Source: Cyanobacteria bacterium CYA (GTDB taxonomy: Bacteria; Planctomycetota; Phycisphaerae; Phycisphaerales; UBA1924). From it: a stretch of 64,000 nt of DNA. The position numbers and the translations under genes are program-made. How positions within the stretch are numbered: the first letter of the stretch is position 1; each line of letters opens with the position of its first letter. The notes under the pieces are model-generated. The model made no database searches. It had not been told where the DNA came from and saw only the letters and a program-made list of their open reading frames with translations. Where the stretch lies: the NCBI GenBank assembly GCA_008363215.1, contig RHKP01000006.1, positions 55,125-119,124 of the forward strand, read 5' to 3'. Shown here one piece after another: positions 42,108 to 50,391 of this stretch.

Positions 42108-44323
42108 TGCTCCGGCGCCTCCGCTTCATGCTGGCGATTCTCGCGTGCGCCCTCTCGGCGGCCCACGCTCAACTCCCAGAGCAGGACGACGATCAGATCA
42201 TCGTCGTCCCGGCCTTCGGTTTCGATGCCATCATGCCCGCCGAGCGCTGGGGACCGATCCGATTCACCATCACCTCCCCGCAGCGTCACCTCGTCGGCAT
42301 CCTCTCGCTGACCTATCCGCAGGACGGCTCACAGTCCTTCGTCGCCGGCATGCCCGTCACGCTCACCGCCGGCACGCCCAGCCCTGTGGACTTCTTCGTC
42401 TGCCTCCCGCGTTCGGTCGACCGCATTACGCTCTCCATGCGCGATGACCGCAATCGCGCTGTCTTCAGCCGGACGTTCAACGTTGATGGTTCAGGCCGCG
42501 CACTGGCCGCGACTTCGCCCGCCTTTACACCCCCGTCGCTCGTCGATGAACGCATCACGATTCTTTCGCTCGGAAACAGAGATCTCCTCGACGCCGGAGA
42601 TCGGTGGTCACGTTCACTGTTCATCCAATCGACCTGGGACGGCGGTGGGCGGGTAGACAAAACACTCGCGTTCGAGCAGCAGTACCGCGTCAGCACGCTG
42701 ATGCCTGAAAACGCATTCGCAGCGTGGACCGCCTACGACGGGCTGGCCGCCCTGGTCGCCGACGCCTCAACGCTCGGCCGCCTGCCCGAGCGTGCCCGGC
42801 GTGAGATCCTGCACTGGCTCCAGGGTGGCGGCACGCTTCTTCTCCGCGTCGATGACAACTCCGATTCCTGGCGGCGGTGGCTCCCTGCCTCTTCACACTG
42901 GGATCTGCTCACCCTCGACGATCTGCGCCCCGTGGATACACCCGGCACGCTCTCCATGCTCGTACCCCCGCACGCCAAGTTGGCCGGCTACGAGTCCGAC
43001 TCGGCGCTCGAAACTTCCACTTCTATTTCCGCCCGCGCGGTGCGTCTGACCGCGCGCGGCGAGCGACTCGGCTTCGAGCGCCTGTGGGTTCTCGACGATC
43101 AGCGCGCGCTGGCCGCTCGCGGCCCGGTCGGCTTTGGAACCCTCGTCGTCCTCGGCTTCGATCCGGCTCATCTCCCGGCTCTGCGATCCGGGTCGGGGGC
43201 GGCGGCCGGATGGGCAGCCACTCTGGAAGCCGCCATTACTCATGACCAACAGTCCTCCGGCGATGTGTGGTCATATGCGTACAGTTCGGGGGCCTCCGGA
43301 CGAAACGCACAGGCCATCTCGTCTCTGGTTGACTCGGCCGTGGTCGGCGCGGGTGTTCCCGGCGGCCTGCTTGTGCTGGTGGTGCTCCTGCTGGTCGCGA
43401 TGGCAGTCGCGATCGGGCCCTTCGACGCCCTTGTCCTCAGGCGCTGCGGGCTGCGGCACTGGTCGTGGTTGACGGCCTCGGGCTGGATCACGCTGTGCTC
43501 GGGCTTCATGCTCATTTTCCCGGCGCTGCAACGCAGCGACACGTCGGTGCTCAGTCGCATCACCATCACCGACGCCCTGCTCGATGAGCATGCCGCCGCC
43601 GTCGTCTCTTGGAAGACCGGGCTCAATGTCGCCTACGCGGGAGAAAACGGGCTGATCGGCCCGGTGGACGAACGACCCGGCGCGTGGTGGCGCGGCGTCT
43701 CGCCGCTTCGGACCTGGTACTACAGCGCAAGCACGCAGACACTCTCCCCGCTTCGCGCTGTTCAACAGCCGTTGCCCGGACCTGAGGGCGCCCGCGTCTC
43801 GTGCCTGCCCCGCCTTCCTTCGCAGCGTGTGTGGACGGTGCGTGCCACGCTCGACCAGTCGGCCGACCTCCCGCCCATCGTCGCGCGCCTCGAGCGATCG
43901 GGATCGAACTACACCGTGCACCTGGGCGAGGCTGATCTGCGGATCACCTCGCTGAGAGTGATCGTGGGCGACAGGGCGATGGAAGCACGCGACGCTCAAC
44001 CCGGGCAGTCGGTTGGACTCACTCCCTTCCAACTCATCGATCGTTCTGATGACGGCACAGTCGATCCGCACGACTCGTACCTTTTGAGTGATGAAGCACA
44101 GTCCAATGTCATGGACCCCATGCTGGTCGATCTGCCCGGGCCCGACCAACGCACGCGGGCCATGTGGCAGATGGTCGACGCCGGGCATTACGCGCTGCTG
44201 GTCATCTCATACGAGACCGACCAGCCCGACCTGCGCCTCGTCGGCGCGGGACGCACGCGCTGCCGCGGGGCTGTCCGCCTGGTCGTCCCAATCGCCGAAC
44301 CTCCGCAGGAGCCTTCGCCTTGA
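42107..44323 (+). CDS. Large exported membrane protein of the MoxR cluster
   Basis: 738 residues. A signal peptide (FMLAILACALSAAHA, cleavage before Gln) leads to an extracytoplasmic domain of about 400 residues. Two hydrophobic segments near 415-470 (GVPGGLLVLVVLLLVAMAVAIG; WITLCSGFMLIFPAL) are followed by another extracytoplasmic beta-rich domain. No named family is recognised; planctomycete clusters of this type often carry such a protein after BatA. A Rossmann-like stretch (AWTAYDGLAALVADAS, then GGTLLLRVD) resembles a GATase1-like fold without catalytic residues. It overlaps the upstream gene by one base and the downstream ABC ATPase by four. Confidence 0.8.
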   Translation: MLRRLRFMLAILACALSAAHAQLPEQDDDQIIVVPAFGFDAIMPAERWGPIRFTITSPQRHLVGILSLTYPQDGSQSFVAGMPVTLTAGTPSPVDFFVCLPRSVDRITLSMRDDRNRAVFSRTFNVDGSGRALAATSPAFTPPSLVDERITILSLGNRDLLDAGDRWSRSLFIQSTWDGGGRVDKTLAFEQQYRVSTLMPENAFAAWTAYDGLAALVADASTLGRLPERARREILHWLQGGGTLLLRVDDNSDSWRRWLPASSHWDLLTLDDLRPVDTPGTLSMLVPPHAKLAGYESDSALETSTSISARAVRLTARGERLGFERLWVLDDQRALAARGPVGFGTLVVLGFDPAHLPALRSGSGAAAGWAATLEAAITHDQQSSGDVWSYAYSSGASGRNAQAISSLVDSAVVGAGVPGGLLVLVVLLLVAMAVAIGPFDALVLRRCGLRHWSWLTASGWITLCSGFMLIFPALQRSDTSVLSRITITDALLDEHAAAVVSWKTGLNVAYAGENGLIGPVDERPGAWWRGVSPLRTWYYSASTQTLSPLRAVQQPLPGPEGARVSCLPRLPSQRVWTVRATLDQSADLPPIVARLERSGSNYTVHLGEADLRITSLRVIVGDRAMEARDAQPGQSVGLTPFQLIDRSDDGTVDPHDSYLLSDEAQSNVMDPMLVDLPGPDQRTRAMWQMVDAGHYALLVISYETDQPDLRLVGAGRTRCRGAVRLVVPIAEPPQEPSP

Positions 44324-45252
44324 TCGAGATGCGCCAGATCACCAAACGCTACGGCAGCCTCGTAGCCGTCAACTCCCTCTCGCTGGAAATCGGTCCGGGC
44401 GAGGTATTCGGCTTCATCGGTCCCAACGGTGCGGGCAAGAGCACGACCATGAAGATCCTCTCCTGCCTGCTGCGCCCCGACTCGGGCGTCGCGATGGTGG
44501 GGGGGCACAACGTGCTCACCGATGGCGATCAGATCCGCCGCATCCTCGGTTACATGCCCGACTTCCTCGGCGTCTACGACGACCTGACGGTGGACGAATA
44601 CCTCCAGTTCTTCGCGGCCGCCTTCAGCATCGAGCGCCGGCGACGGCGCAAGATCATCGACAGTGTGCTTGAACTGACCGACCTGACCGGCAAGCAGCAC
44701 ACCATGGTCAGCGGCCTGTCCCGCGGCATGCAGCAGCGGCTCGGCGTGGCGCGCGTGCTCATACACGAACCGAAGGTTCTCCTGCTCGACGAGCCGGCCA
44801 GCGGGCTTGACCCGCGCGCCCGCATCGAGATGCGATCTCTGCTCACCGAACTGGCCCGCATGGGCAAGGTGCTCATGGTGTCCAGCCACATTCTCACCGA
44901 ACTGGCCGAGATGTGCACGTCCATCGGCATCATCGAGCGCGGCGAGATGATCTTCGCGGGCACACTGGCCGAGGCCCTCAAGCGCACGCGCACCACCGAA
45001 CTGATCCGTGTGCGTCTGGAAAACGCCGATCTGCTGCCCGTCGTCGCCAGGCATCTGGAGGGCCTCGAAGCGGTCCGCACTGTCGAGCAGCGAGAAGGCG
45101 CGCTGATGGTCGAACTGTCCGACCCCGGCGCCGGGCACCACTTTCTCATCGAGCAGGTCATCGCTGCCGGAGGACGCATCGCCGCCTTCGAACCGCGCGA
45201 AGTCAAACTCGAAGACGCCTTCCTCAAACTCACCAAGGGGGCCGTGCAGTGA
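44320..45252 (+). CDS. ABC transporter ATPase
   Basis: 310 residues from a TTG at 44320 that overlaps the upstream stop and has AGGAG at 44307-44311; ATG 44329 is the alternative. Walker A is GPNGAGKST at 34-42, the ABC signature is LSRGMQQRL, Walker B LLLDEPASGLDPRARIEM, and the H-loop SSHIL follows. The C-terminal 80 residues after the ATPase core (TRTTELIRVRLENADLL) are the regulatory domain common to ABC-2-type export ATPases. It pairs with the overlapping permease gene. Confidence 0.95.
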   Translation: MIEMRQITKRYGSLVAVNSLSLEIGPGEVFGFIGPNGAGKSTTMKILSCLLRPDSGVAMVGGHNVLTDGDQIRRILGYMPDFLGVYDDLTVDEYLQFFAAAFSIERRRRRKIIDSVLELTDLTGKQHTMVSGLSRGMQQRLGVARVLIHEPKVLLLDEPASGLDPRARIEMRSLLTELARMGKVLMVSSHILTELAEMCTSIGIIERGEMIFAGTLAEALKRTRTTELIRVRLENADLLPVVARHLEGLEAVRTVEQREGALMVELSDPGAGHHFLIEQVIAAGGRIAAFEPREVKLEDAFLKLTKGAVQ

Positions 45253-47081
45253 AGCCCGGCTCGCTCAATCCCGTCCGACTCTTCTTCGGACCGATTTTTC
45301 AGATGGAGGTGCGCACCGCCGGGCGCCGCACCAGCACCTACGTGTTCCGCTTCGTCTTTGCGGGGCTGGTCATCTTCTTCTTTGGTATGTTCCTTGTCGG
45401 AAACTGGTCGGAACTCGACACGCAGGCCTCAAGCGTCGCACGGCTTCAGCAGGTGCAGAGCCTGGCGCCCGAGTTGGCCATGGCGATTCTGTGGGCCCAG
45501 TATCCCGCGCTGCTGCTGCTGGCGCCCATCATCGCCGGGCCTGCCCTGTGCGATGAACGCCGCCACCGCACGCTCCCGGCCCTTCTCACCACGCCGCTGA
45601 CTGCATGGGAAATCGTGCTCGGCAAACTCTCCGGGCGACTCACCCAGGCGCTGGTGCTGGCCGCCATTTCCGTCCCTGTGATGCTCGGCGCGCGCCTGCT
45701 GGGCGGCGTCAGCGCCGAGGGCATTCTCGCTGCTTCTGTTGTCACGGCCATCTCCGTCATCCAGATCGCCGCGCTGGCTTTGCTTATCTCGGCCAGTTCA
45801 TCGCGAGCAACCGCCGCCGCTGTGTCGGCCTTCGTCGCCTTCCTCTTCATCAACTTCGGGCCGACCCTGGGCATCACTCTCTACAACCAGTGGATCGCCA
45901 AAGACCTCGGGCTTGAGCCGCTCAGCTTCCTGTGGCTGTTCCGTACGTCGCTCCCCGTGGCGTTTGGCGCGATCACCACGGAGCACTTTGCCGGGCAGTA
46001 CCTGGGCGTCGGTCCCATGGTCATCTGGGGCTGGTCGGCTGTCTACGGCGGCATCGTCACCATACTGGCGGTCTTCGCGGCCGGCTGGCGCTTGCGAGCC
46101 AACATGCGGCAGGATCCCGACAGCCTCGACCTGCTCGGCAAGACCAAGCCGCGTAAACGCCGCCGCCGGCGTGACACTGAGCAGGCGGACGAGAAGTCCT
46201 CTCCCGTCATGGTCGAGGAATGCCGCCATTCGCGCCAGGTCAGCGACTGTCCTGTCTTCTGGCGCGAGTGGCGCATCGGCATCTTCCGTCGCCGGCGTTC
46301 GATGATCTACACCCTCACAGGGCTTGTGGTCGGTTTCACCCTGCTCTACATCAATTCGGACCTGTCAGATCCGGCGATTCACTACATCGTGGGGGAAGTG
46401 GCGCTGACCATCATGCTGCTCCAGGCCGTGTTCGGATCGACCGGGCTGATTCCGCACGAACGCGAGGCTCGCACCATCGACGTCCTCCTCACCACACCGC
46501 TGCGGCCGCGCTCGATCGTCTTCGGCAAACTCGCCGGCGCCCTTCGGCGGCTCTGGCTCGTCCCCGCCTGCGTGCTGCTCCACTTTCTGATCGTCAGTCT
46601 CGCGGGACACATCCGTCCGCACGTGCTCTTCCTGCTTCCTCTGGTCATGCTGCCCGCCGCCGTCATGCTGCTCGGCACGGGAATGCTCGCCGGCGTTCTG
46701 TTTCGCCGCCCCGTCACGGCCGCAGTCGCCAACCTGGCGGTATCCATCGGGCTCTACGCTGTAGTCCCCTTTATGATGGCCATGCTTCAGTCGCAACTCT
46801 GGGGCTGGGATGACCGCAGTTTCGAGGTTGTTCTCACCGGGATCATGTCCGTCCACCCCTTCGCGATGGTGGCCGTTACGATCGATGGGGTCTCGCTCTT
46901 CTCCTGGTCGACCGGGACTCTCGGTGACCCGATCACATTCAACATGCCCCACGACGAAGTGACCGTCGGCGTGTATGTCGTGATGGAGAGCATCGCGGCC
47001 GCCATCCAGATCGGCATCGGCGTTCTCGCCGCCGCCCTGGCCGCCCATTGGCTGCCCACGCGTGAAGGCCGACCCAACTGA
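45249..47081 (+). CDS. ABC-2-type transporter permease, fused double domain
   Basis: 610 residues from GTG 45249, overlapping the ATPase stop by four bases. Two halves are visible, each with about six hydrophobic helices and the ABC-2 hallmark: ALCDERRHRTLPALLTTPLTAWEIVLGKLSG (about 95-125) and GLIPHEREARTIDVLLTTPLRPRSIVFGKLAG (about 400-430). A charged linker, KTKPRKRRRRRDTEQADEKS, lies between them. Both half-sites share E-R-R/E-T-x-LLTTPL, typical of the CcmB/ABC-2 exporters. With the ATPase it would form a complete exporter attached to the MoxR cluster. The substrate is unknown. Confidence 0.9.
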   Translation: MKPGSLNPVRLFFGPIFQMEVRTAGRRTSTYVFRFVFAGLVIFFFGMFLVGNWSELDTQASSVARLQQVQSLAPELAMAILWAQYPALLLLAPIIAGPALCDERRHRTLPALLTTPLTAWEIVLGKLSGRLTQALVLAAISVPVMLGARLLGGVSAEGILAASVVTAISVIQIAALALLISASSSRATAAAVSAFVAFLFINFGPTLGITLYNQWIAKDLGLEPLSFLWLFRTSLPVAFGAITTEHFAGQYLGVGPMVIWGWSAVYGGIVTILAVFAAGWRLRANMRQDPDSLDLLGKTKPRKRRRRRDTEQADEKSSPVMVEECRHSRQVSDCPVFWREWRIGIFRRRRSMIYTLTGLVVGFTLLYINSDLSDPAIHYIVGEVALTIMLLQAVFGSTGLIPHEREARTIDVLLTTPLRPRSIVFGKLAGALRRLWLVPACVLLHFLIVSLAGHIRPHVLFLLPLVMLPAAVMLLGTGMLAGVLFRRPVTAAVANLAVSIGLYAVVPFMMAMLQSQLWGWDDRSFEVVLTGIMSVHPFAMVAVTIDGVSLFSWSTGTLGDPITFNMPHDEVTVGVYVVMESIAAAIQIGIGVLAAALAAHWLPTREGRPN

Positions 47082-47205
47082 TGCCATTTCGACTTGAATC
47101 CGCTTCACGCGCATCAGGGATTCTGCAAGGGTGTGCGGCAGAAACAGTTGGGGATGGTGCGCGCCTGTTCGGGCGAGGCGCGATTCGTCGCTGCGGTGCT
47201 CCGGC

Positions 47206-48537
47206 TCAATCGTGCCGGAGGGCGACGATGGGATCCTGCAGCGCCGCCTTGCGCGCGGGGTAGATGCCGAAGATCAGCCCGGTGAGCGCGGCGACCACGA
47301 AGGCGACGATGATGGACCAGCCGGTGACGAGAGTCGGCAGGGCTGCGTCAGGCGGGATGAACTTGCCGATCAGCGGAGCGGCCGGAAGCAGCGGAACGAG
47401 CGAGTCGAGCGCGAGCGAGAGTCCGATGCCCAGCGCGACGCCGAGCAGCCCCCCAATGCAACTGAGGACGCTGGTCTCGACGAGGAACTGGGCGATGATG
47501 TGCCGGCGGGTGGCGCCAAGCGCGCGTCGGATGCCGATTTCACGCGTGCGTTCGGTGACGTTGGCGAGCATGATGTTCATGATGCCGATGCCTCCGACGA
47601 GCAGCGCGATGGCTGCAACGGCGCCGGAGACGATCTGTCCCATCATGGCGCGGCGCCGGGCGCTTTCGAGCAGTTCATAGGGGACGATCATGCCGATGTC
47701 GGCGAGGCCCGGATGCCGGATGTCCATCACCCGTTCGAGACGTTCGGCGTCCGTGACCACGCGCTCGCGGTCGGGGCATTCGATGTAGATCTCGCTCAAC
47801 TGGACTTCGGAGCCCTGAAAGGAGCCGGAGGAGCGGCGGATGATGACGTCGCCGAAGATCGAACCGGCCGTGGTGAGGGGGATGTGGATGTCGAGGTTGA
47901 GGTCTCGGCCGACCAGGGCGGCGCCCGCGCCGCCGGAGAGTCCCACGGGGGCGAGAACGCCGACGACAGTGAACGCCGACTCGTCGACGCGAAGCGTCTT
48001 GCCCAGGGGGTCTTCAAGCGGGAAGAACTCCTTGGCGACTTCGTGCCCGATGACGCAGACGACGGCGCTCTGCTCCAGGTCGCCCGCGGTGAGGTAGCGG
48101 CCTCGAGCGACGCGGAGCCGGGCCACTTCGAGCAGATCGGGTGTGGTGCCGAAGGTCTGGCTGGTCTTTCGCATGCTTTCGCGTAGGACTTCCCCGCCGA
48201 CTTCCTTGAGCGGGACAATGTGGTCGGCGTCGGGAAAGTTGGCCTTGATGACGTCGTAGTCAGCGAAGGTGATGCCGTAGGTGTTGACGAAACTGCGCTG
48301 GGTGCCGCCCTGCTGATTCTGGCTTTCCGGCGGGGGCTGGCTGCGGACGATGATGTTGCGGGCGCCCAGGGCTTCGATCTGCCGGAGCGCCTCCTGTGTC
48401 GAGCCTTCGCCGATGGCGACCATGGTGATGACGGCGGCGACGCCGAAGATGATGCCCAGGGCCGTGAGGATGCTGCGGAGCATCTGAAGCCGGAGGTTCG
48501 CCAGACCGAGTTTGATCGTTTCGAGGAGAAAGGTCAC
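47206..48537 (-). CDS. MacB/FtsX-type ABC transporter permease
   Basis: 443 residues from GTG 48537 (VTFLLETIKLGLANLRLQMLRSILTALGIIFGVAAVI). The N-terminal helix precedes a large periplasmic MacB_PCD domain of about 200 residues. Three C-terminal helices follow with MNIMLANVTERTREIGIRRALGATRRHIIAQFLVET, the conserved FtsX coupling segment, and the end ALTGLIFGIYPARKAALQDPIVALRHD. MacB-type permeases use mechanotransmission to export peptides, lipoproteins or macrolides. No ATPase or adaptor gene is adjacent. Upstream codons to 48660 are open but lack the family start. It is divergent from the small gene at 48560. Confidence 0.92.
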   Translation of the reverse strand: MTFLLETIKLGLANLRLQMLRSILTALGIIFGVAAVITMVAIGEGSTQEALRQIEALGARNIIVRSQPPPESQNQQGGTQRSFVNTYGITFADYDVIKANFPDADHIVPLKEVGGEVLRESMRKTSQTFGTTPDLLEVARLRVARGRYLTAGDLEQSAVVCVIGHEVAKEFFPLEDPLGKTLRVDESAFTVVGVLAPVGLSGGAGAALVGRDLNLDIHIPLTTAGSIFGDVIIRRSSGSFQGSEVQLSEIYIECPDRERVVTDAERLERVMDIRHPGLADIGMIVPYELLESARRRAMMGQIVSGAVAAIALLVGGIGIMNIMLANVTERTREIGIRRALGATRRHIIAQFLVETSVLSCIGGLLGVALGIGLSLALDSLVPLLPAAPLIGKFIPPDAALPTLVTGWSIIVAFVVAALTGLIFGIYPARKAALQDPIVALRHD

Positions 48538-48559
48538 GCCGATAGGGTAGACTGACAGA

Positions 48560-48865
48560 ATGTCGGAGGTCGAGCCGGGTCGCGTGTCGAGCGTGAAAGC
48601 GGGATCAGAGCGTGAGCAGACCCGTGGGTGGTCGTACGCGGTGAGCGTGTGGTGGAGCAATGGGCGGGTGAGCGAGCACGAGGTGACACTGAGCCACCAT
48701 GATTACGAGCATTGGTGCGGGGGCGTGGAGCCGCCGTCGCGCGTGGCCGAGCGGGCGGTGCGGATCGGGGCCGAGGTGCTCGGAGCGGGATTGGCGGGGC
48801 GTTTTGACCTGTCGCAGTTGAGACGGCGAGTGGAGGGGTTTGATGTGACGATGCGGGAGGGATGA
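48560..48865 (+). CDS. Small conserved-type hypothetical protein
   Basis: 101 residues. The core VTLSHHDYEHWCGGVEPPSRVAERAVRIGAEV, with its H-D-Y-x-x-W-C-G-G cluster followed by PPSRV, reads like a conserved unit that I have seen in planctomycete small proteins, but its function is unknown. There is no signal or membrane segment. It starts 22 bases from the divergent MacB-type gene, so the two share a promoter region. Confidence 0.65.
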   Translation: MSEVEPGRVSSVKAGSEREQTRGWSYAVSVWWSNGRVSEHEVTLSHHDYEHWCGGVEPPSRVAERAVRIGAEVLGAGLAGRFDLSQLRRRVEGFDVTMREG

Positions 48866-48869
48866 CGGC

Positions 48870-48950
48870 GACGTGGCGGACACGCGGAGAGACGGAGAGT
48901 CGAAGCGACGGAGCGGGGTTGTACGAGCCCGAAGCGCCGGCGAGGGATCA
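48870..48950. repeat. Low-complexity tract plus CTCCCTCGCT...TTCGGGCTCG element, copy 3
   Basis: GACACGCGGAGAGACGGAGAG at 48879 onward is the AGAGACGGAG type. CGAGCCCGAAGCGCCGGCGAGGG at 48924-48946 is the reverse-complement sense of the element at 25622 and 39859. The rest of the gap to 49103 has nothing I recognise. Confidence 0.7.
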
Positions 48951-49103
48951 AACTCGAAGCACGATCAAATCACAATGCCCCGCGCCAGCCGGGAATATGC
49001 GGTGAAGTGGCGAAGTGGAATGGGCCCGACGGGGCTTGGAGCGACGAGGCGCTGCCCGGCGCCCAACGGCTTGTGCCGGATGTCTCGTGTCCAGGTCCGG
49101 CCC

Positions 49104-49583
49104 TCATCGAGCGATCATCTGCCGCAGTTTGCTCAGCAGTACGGCGTCTCTGCCCCCAGGGTCGGCCTTGCGGGCAGCGGCGAAGTCGTAGGCGGCGAAC
49201 GGGTCCATAAGACGCCTGGCTGCGTCCTCGTGGGCGTAGCGAGGGATCACATGCCCGTGCAGTTCGGGAACCTGGTTGCACAGCATCAGGTAGTTGAGAC
49301 GCTCACACCCGGTGGCGGCGATGACGGCGTCGCCGAGCAACGCGAGGTCGGTCAGGAACGCGGCCCGCGCTCGCGGCGGAAGGTCGTTCAGGTGTGTCGG
49401 CGTCGGCGGACAGTTGGACCCCGACAAGAGAGCGACGGGCAGGTCAGGCAGCAACATGCAGCACCCGTCCAGAGGCTGCTGATTGCCGAGGATCGCATAC
49501 CCCGAGGTCAGACGGGCAATGAGTTGCGGGTCATTACCGGCCTTGATCCGGGCAACGCGGTTGGAGATGGCGCCGGAAGTCAT
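49104..49583 (-). CDS. HIT-family hydrolase-like protein
   Basis: 159 residues from ATG 49583. The histidine-triad region is LCNQVPELHGHVIPRYAHED at about 100-120; the pattern E-L-H-G-H-V-I-P follows the HxHxH rule with the first histidine replaced (Glu-Leu-His-Gly-His). Upstream elements YAILGNQQPLDGCCMLLPD and PPRARAAFLTDLALLGDAV match the HIT fold used by Ap4A or nucleotide hydrolases. It is leftward and divergent from the YCII-like lipoprotein. Substrate unknown; likely a nucleotidyl hydrolase. Confidence 0.82.
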   Translation of the reverse strand: MTSGAISNRVARIKAGNDPQLIARLTSGYAILGNQQPLDGCCMLLPDLPVALLSGSNCPPTPTHLNDLPPRARAAFLTDLALLGDAVIAATGCERLNYLMLCNQVPELHGHVIPRYAHEDAARRLMDPFAAYDFAAARKADPGGRDAVLLSKLRQMIAR

Positions 49584-49635
49584 GGGCGATGGTAGGGACG
49601 CGCGGCCGCGGCCCCCGATCTGGTACAGTGCCGGT

Positions 49636-50334
49636 ATGCACACGAGATCGATGATGGCCGTGTCGGTGGGGATGGCCGGCCTGCTGCTCGGCGGGTGCGC
49701 GCCTCGGGGAATGCGCGGGGGCCCGGAGTACACGTTCGTGTTCATCCGGACGGGGCCGGCCACCGGCTTGAGCAAGGAGCGGCAGGACGAGGCCTTCCGC
49801 GGGCACTTCTCCAACATGGCACGGCTGGCCCGAGAGCGGAAGTTGCTGGTCGCGGGGCCTCTTGGCGAGCCGCGCTCGGATGCGACGCACCGCGGGCTGT
49901 GGGTCTTTGACACGGCCTCGACGGACGAGGCGCTGGACGATGGGTCGACCGATCCGACCGTGAAACTGGGGATCTTTGTGCTCAGTGCACATCCGCTGGC
50001 CACGGGGGCGCCCATTCGTTCGCTACCTCGCCTGGAAGAAGAGGACGAGGCGCGGCGATTGGCGGACGCGAGCGTGCCCGACGAGTGGGAAGGACGGCGC
50101 TACCTTCTGGCGACGCACCCCTGGTCGAAGCAGATGGCACGCCGGGTCGAGCGGCGCGCGGGGGTGCTCATCGCGGCGAAACTGTACGGGCACGGGACCA
50201 ACGGCGGCGATGAGGTGCTGCTGTGGCTGGACGCCCAGACGCCGGAGGCCGCACGCGCGATCCTCCCCGACGCGGATGCCTGGACGCTTCACGGGTGGTA
50301 CGGATCGAAGATGGTGGGAGAGATGGGCCGGTGA
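49636..50334 (+). CDS. Lipoprotein with two YCII-like domains
   Basis: 232 residues from ATG 49636. The signal peptide MAVSVGMAGLLLGGC has a lipobox LGGC. Two YCII-like modules follow: YTFVFIRTGPATGLSKERQDEAFRGHFSNMARLARERKLLVAGPLGE (about 31-75) and RYLLATHPWSKQMARRVERRAGVLIAAKLY with DEVLLWLDAQTPEAARAIL (about 155-220). YCII proteins are related to muconolactone isomerases and dehydrochlorinases; most are cytoplasmic, so a lipidated pair is unusual. The function is unknown. It is followed by the convergent uvrA gene. Confidence 0.75.
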   Translation: MHTRSMMAVSVGMAGLLLGGCAPRGMRGGPEYTFVFIRTGPATGLSKERQDEAFRGHFSNMARLARERKLLVAGPLGEPRSDATHRGLWVFDTASTDEALDDGSTDPTVKLGIFVLSAHPLATGAPIRSLPRLEEEDEARRLADASVPDEWEGRRYLLATHPWSKQMARRVERRAGVLIAAKLYGHGTNGGDEVLLWLDAQTPEAARAILPDADAWTLHGWYGSKMVGEMGR

Positions 50335-50391
50335 TGCCGGCTTGAGCGCAAGCACACATGAGCGCCGTCGGAGCATGGGTGCGCAGACTGC

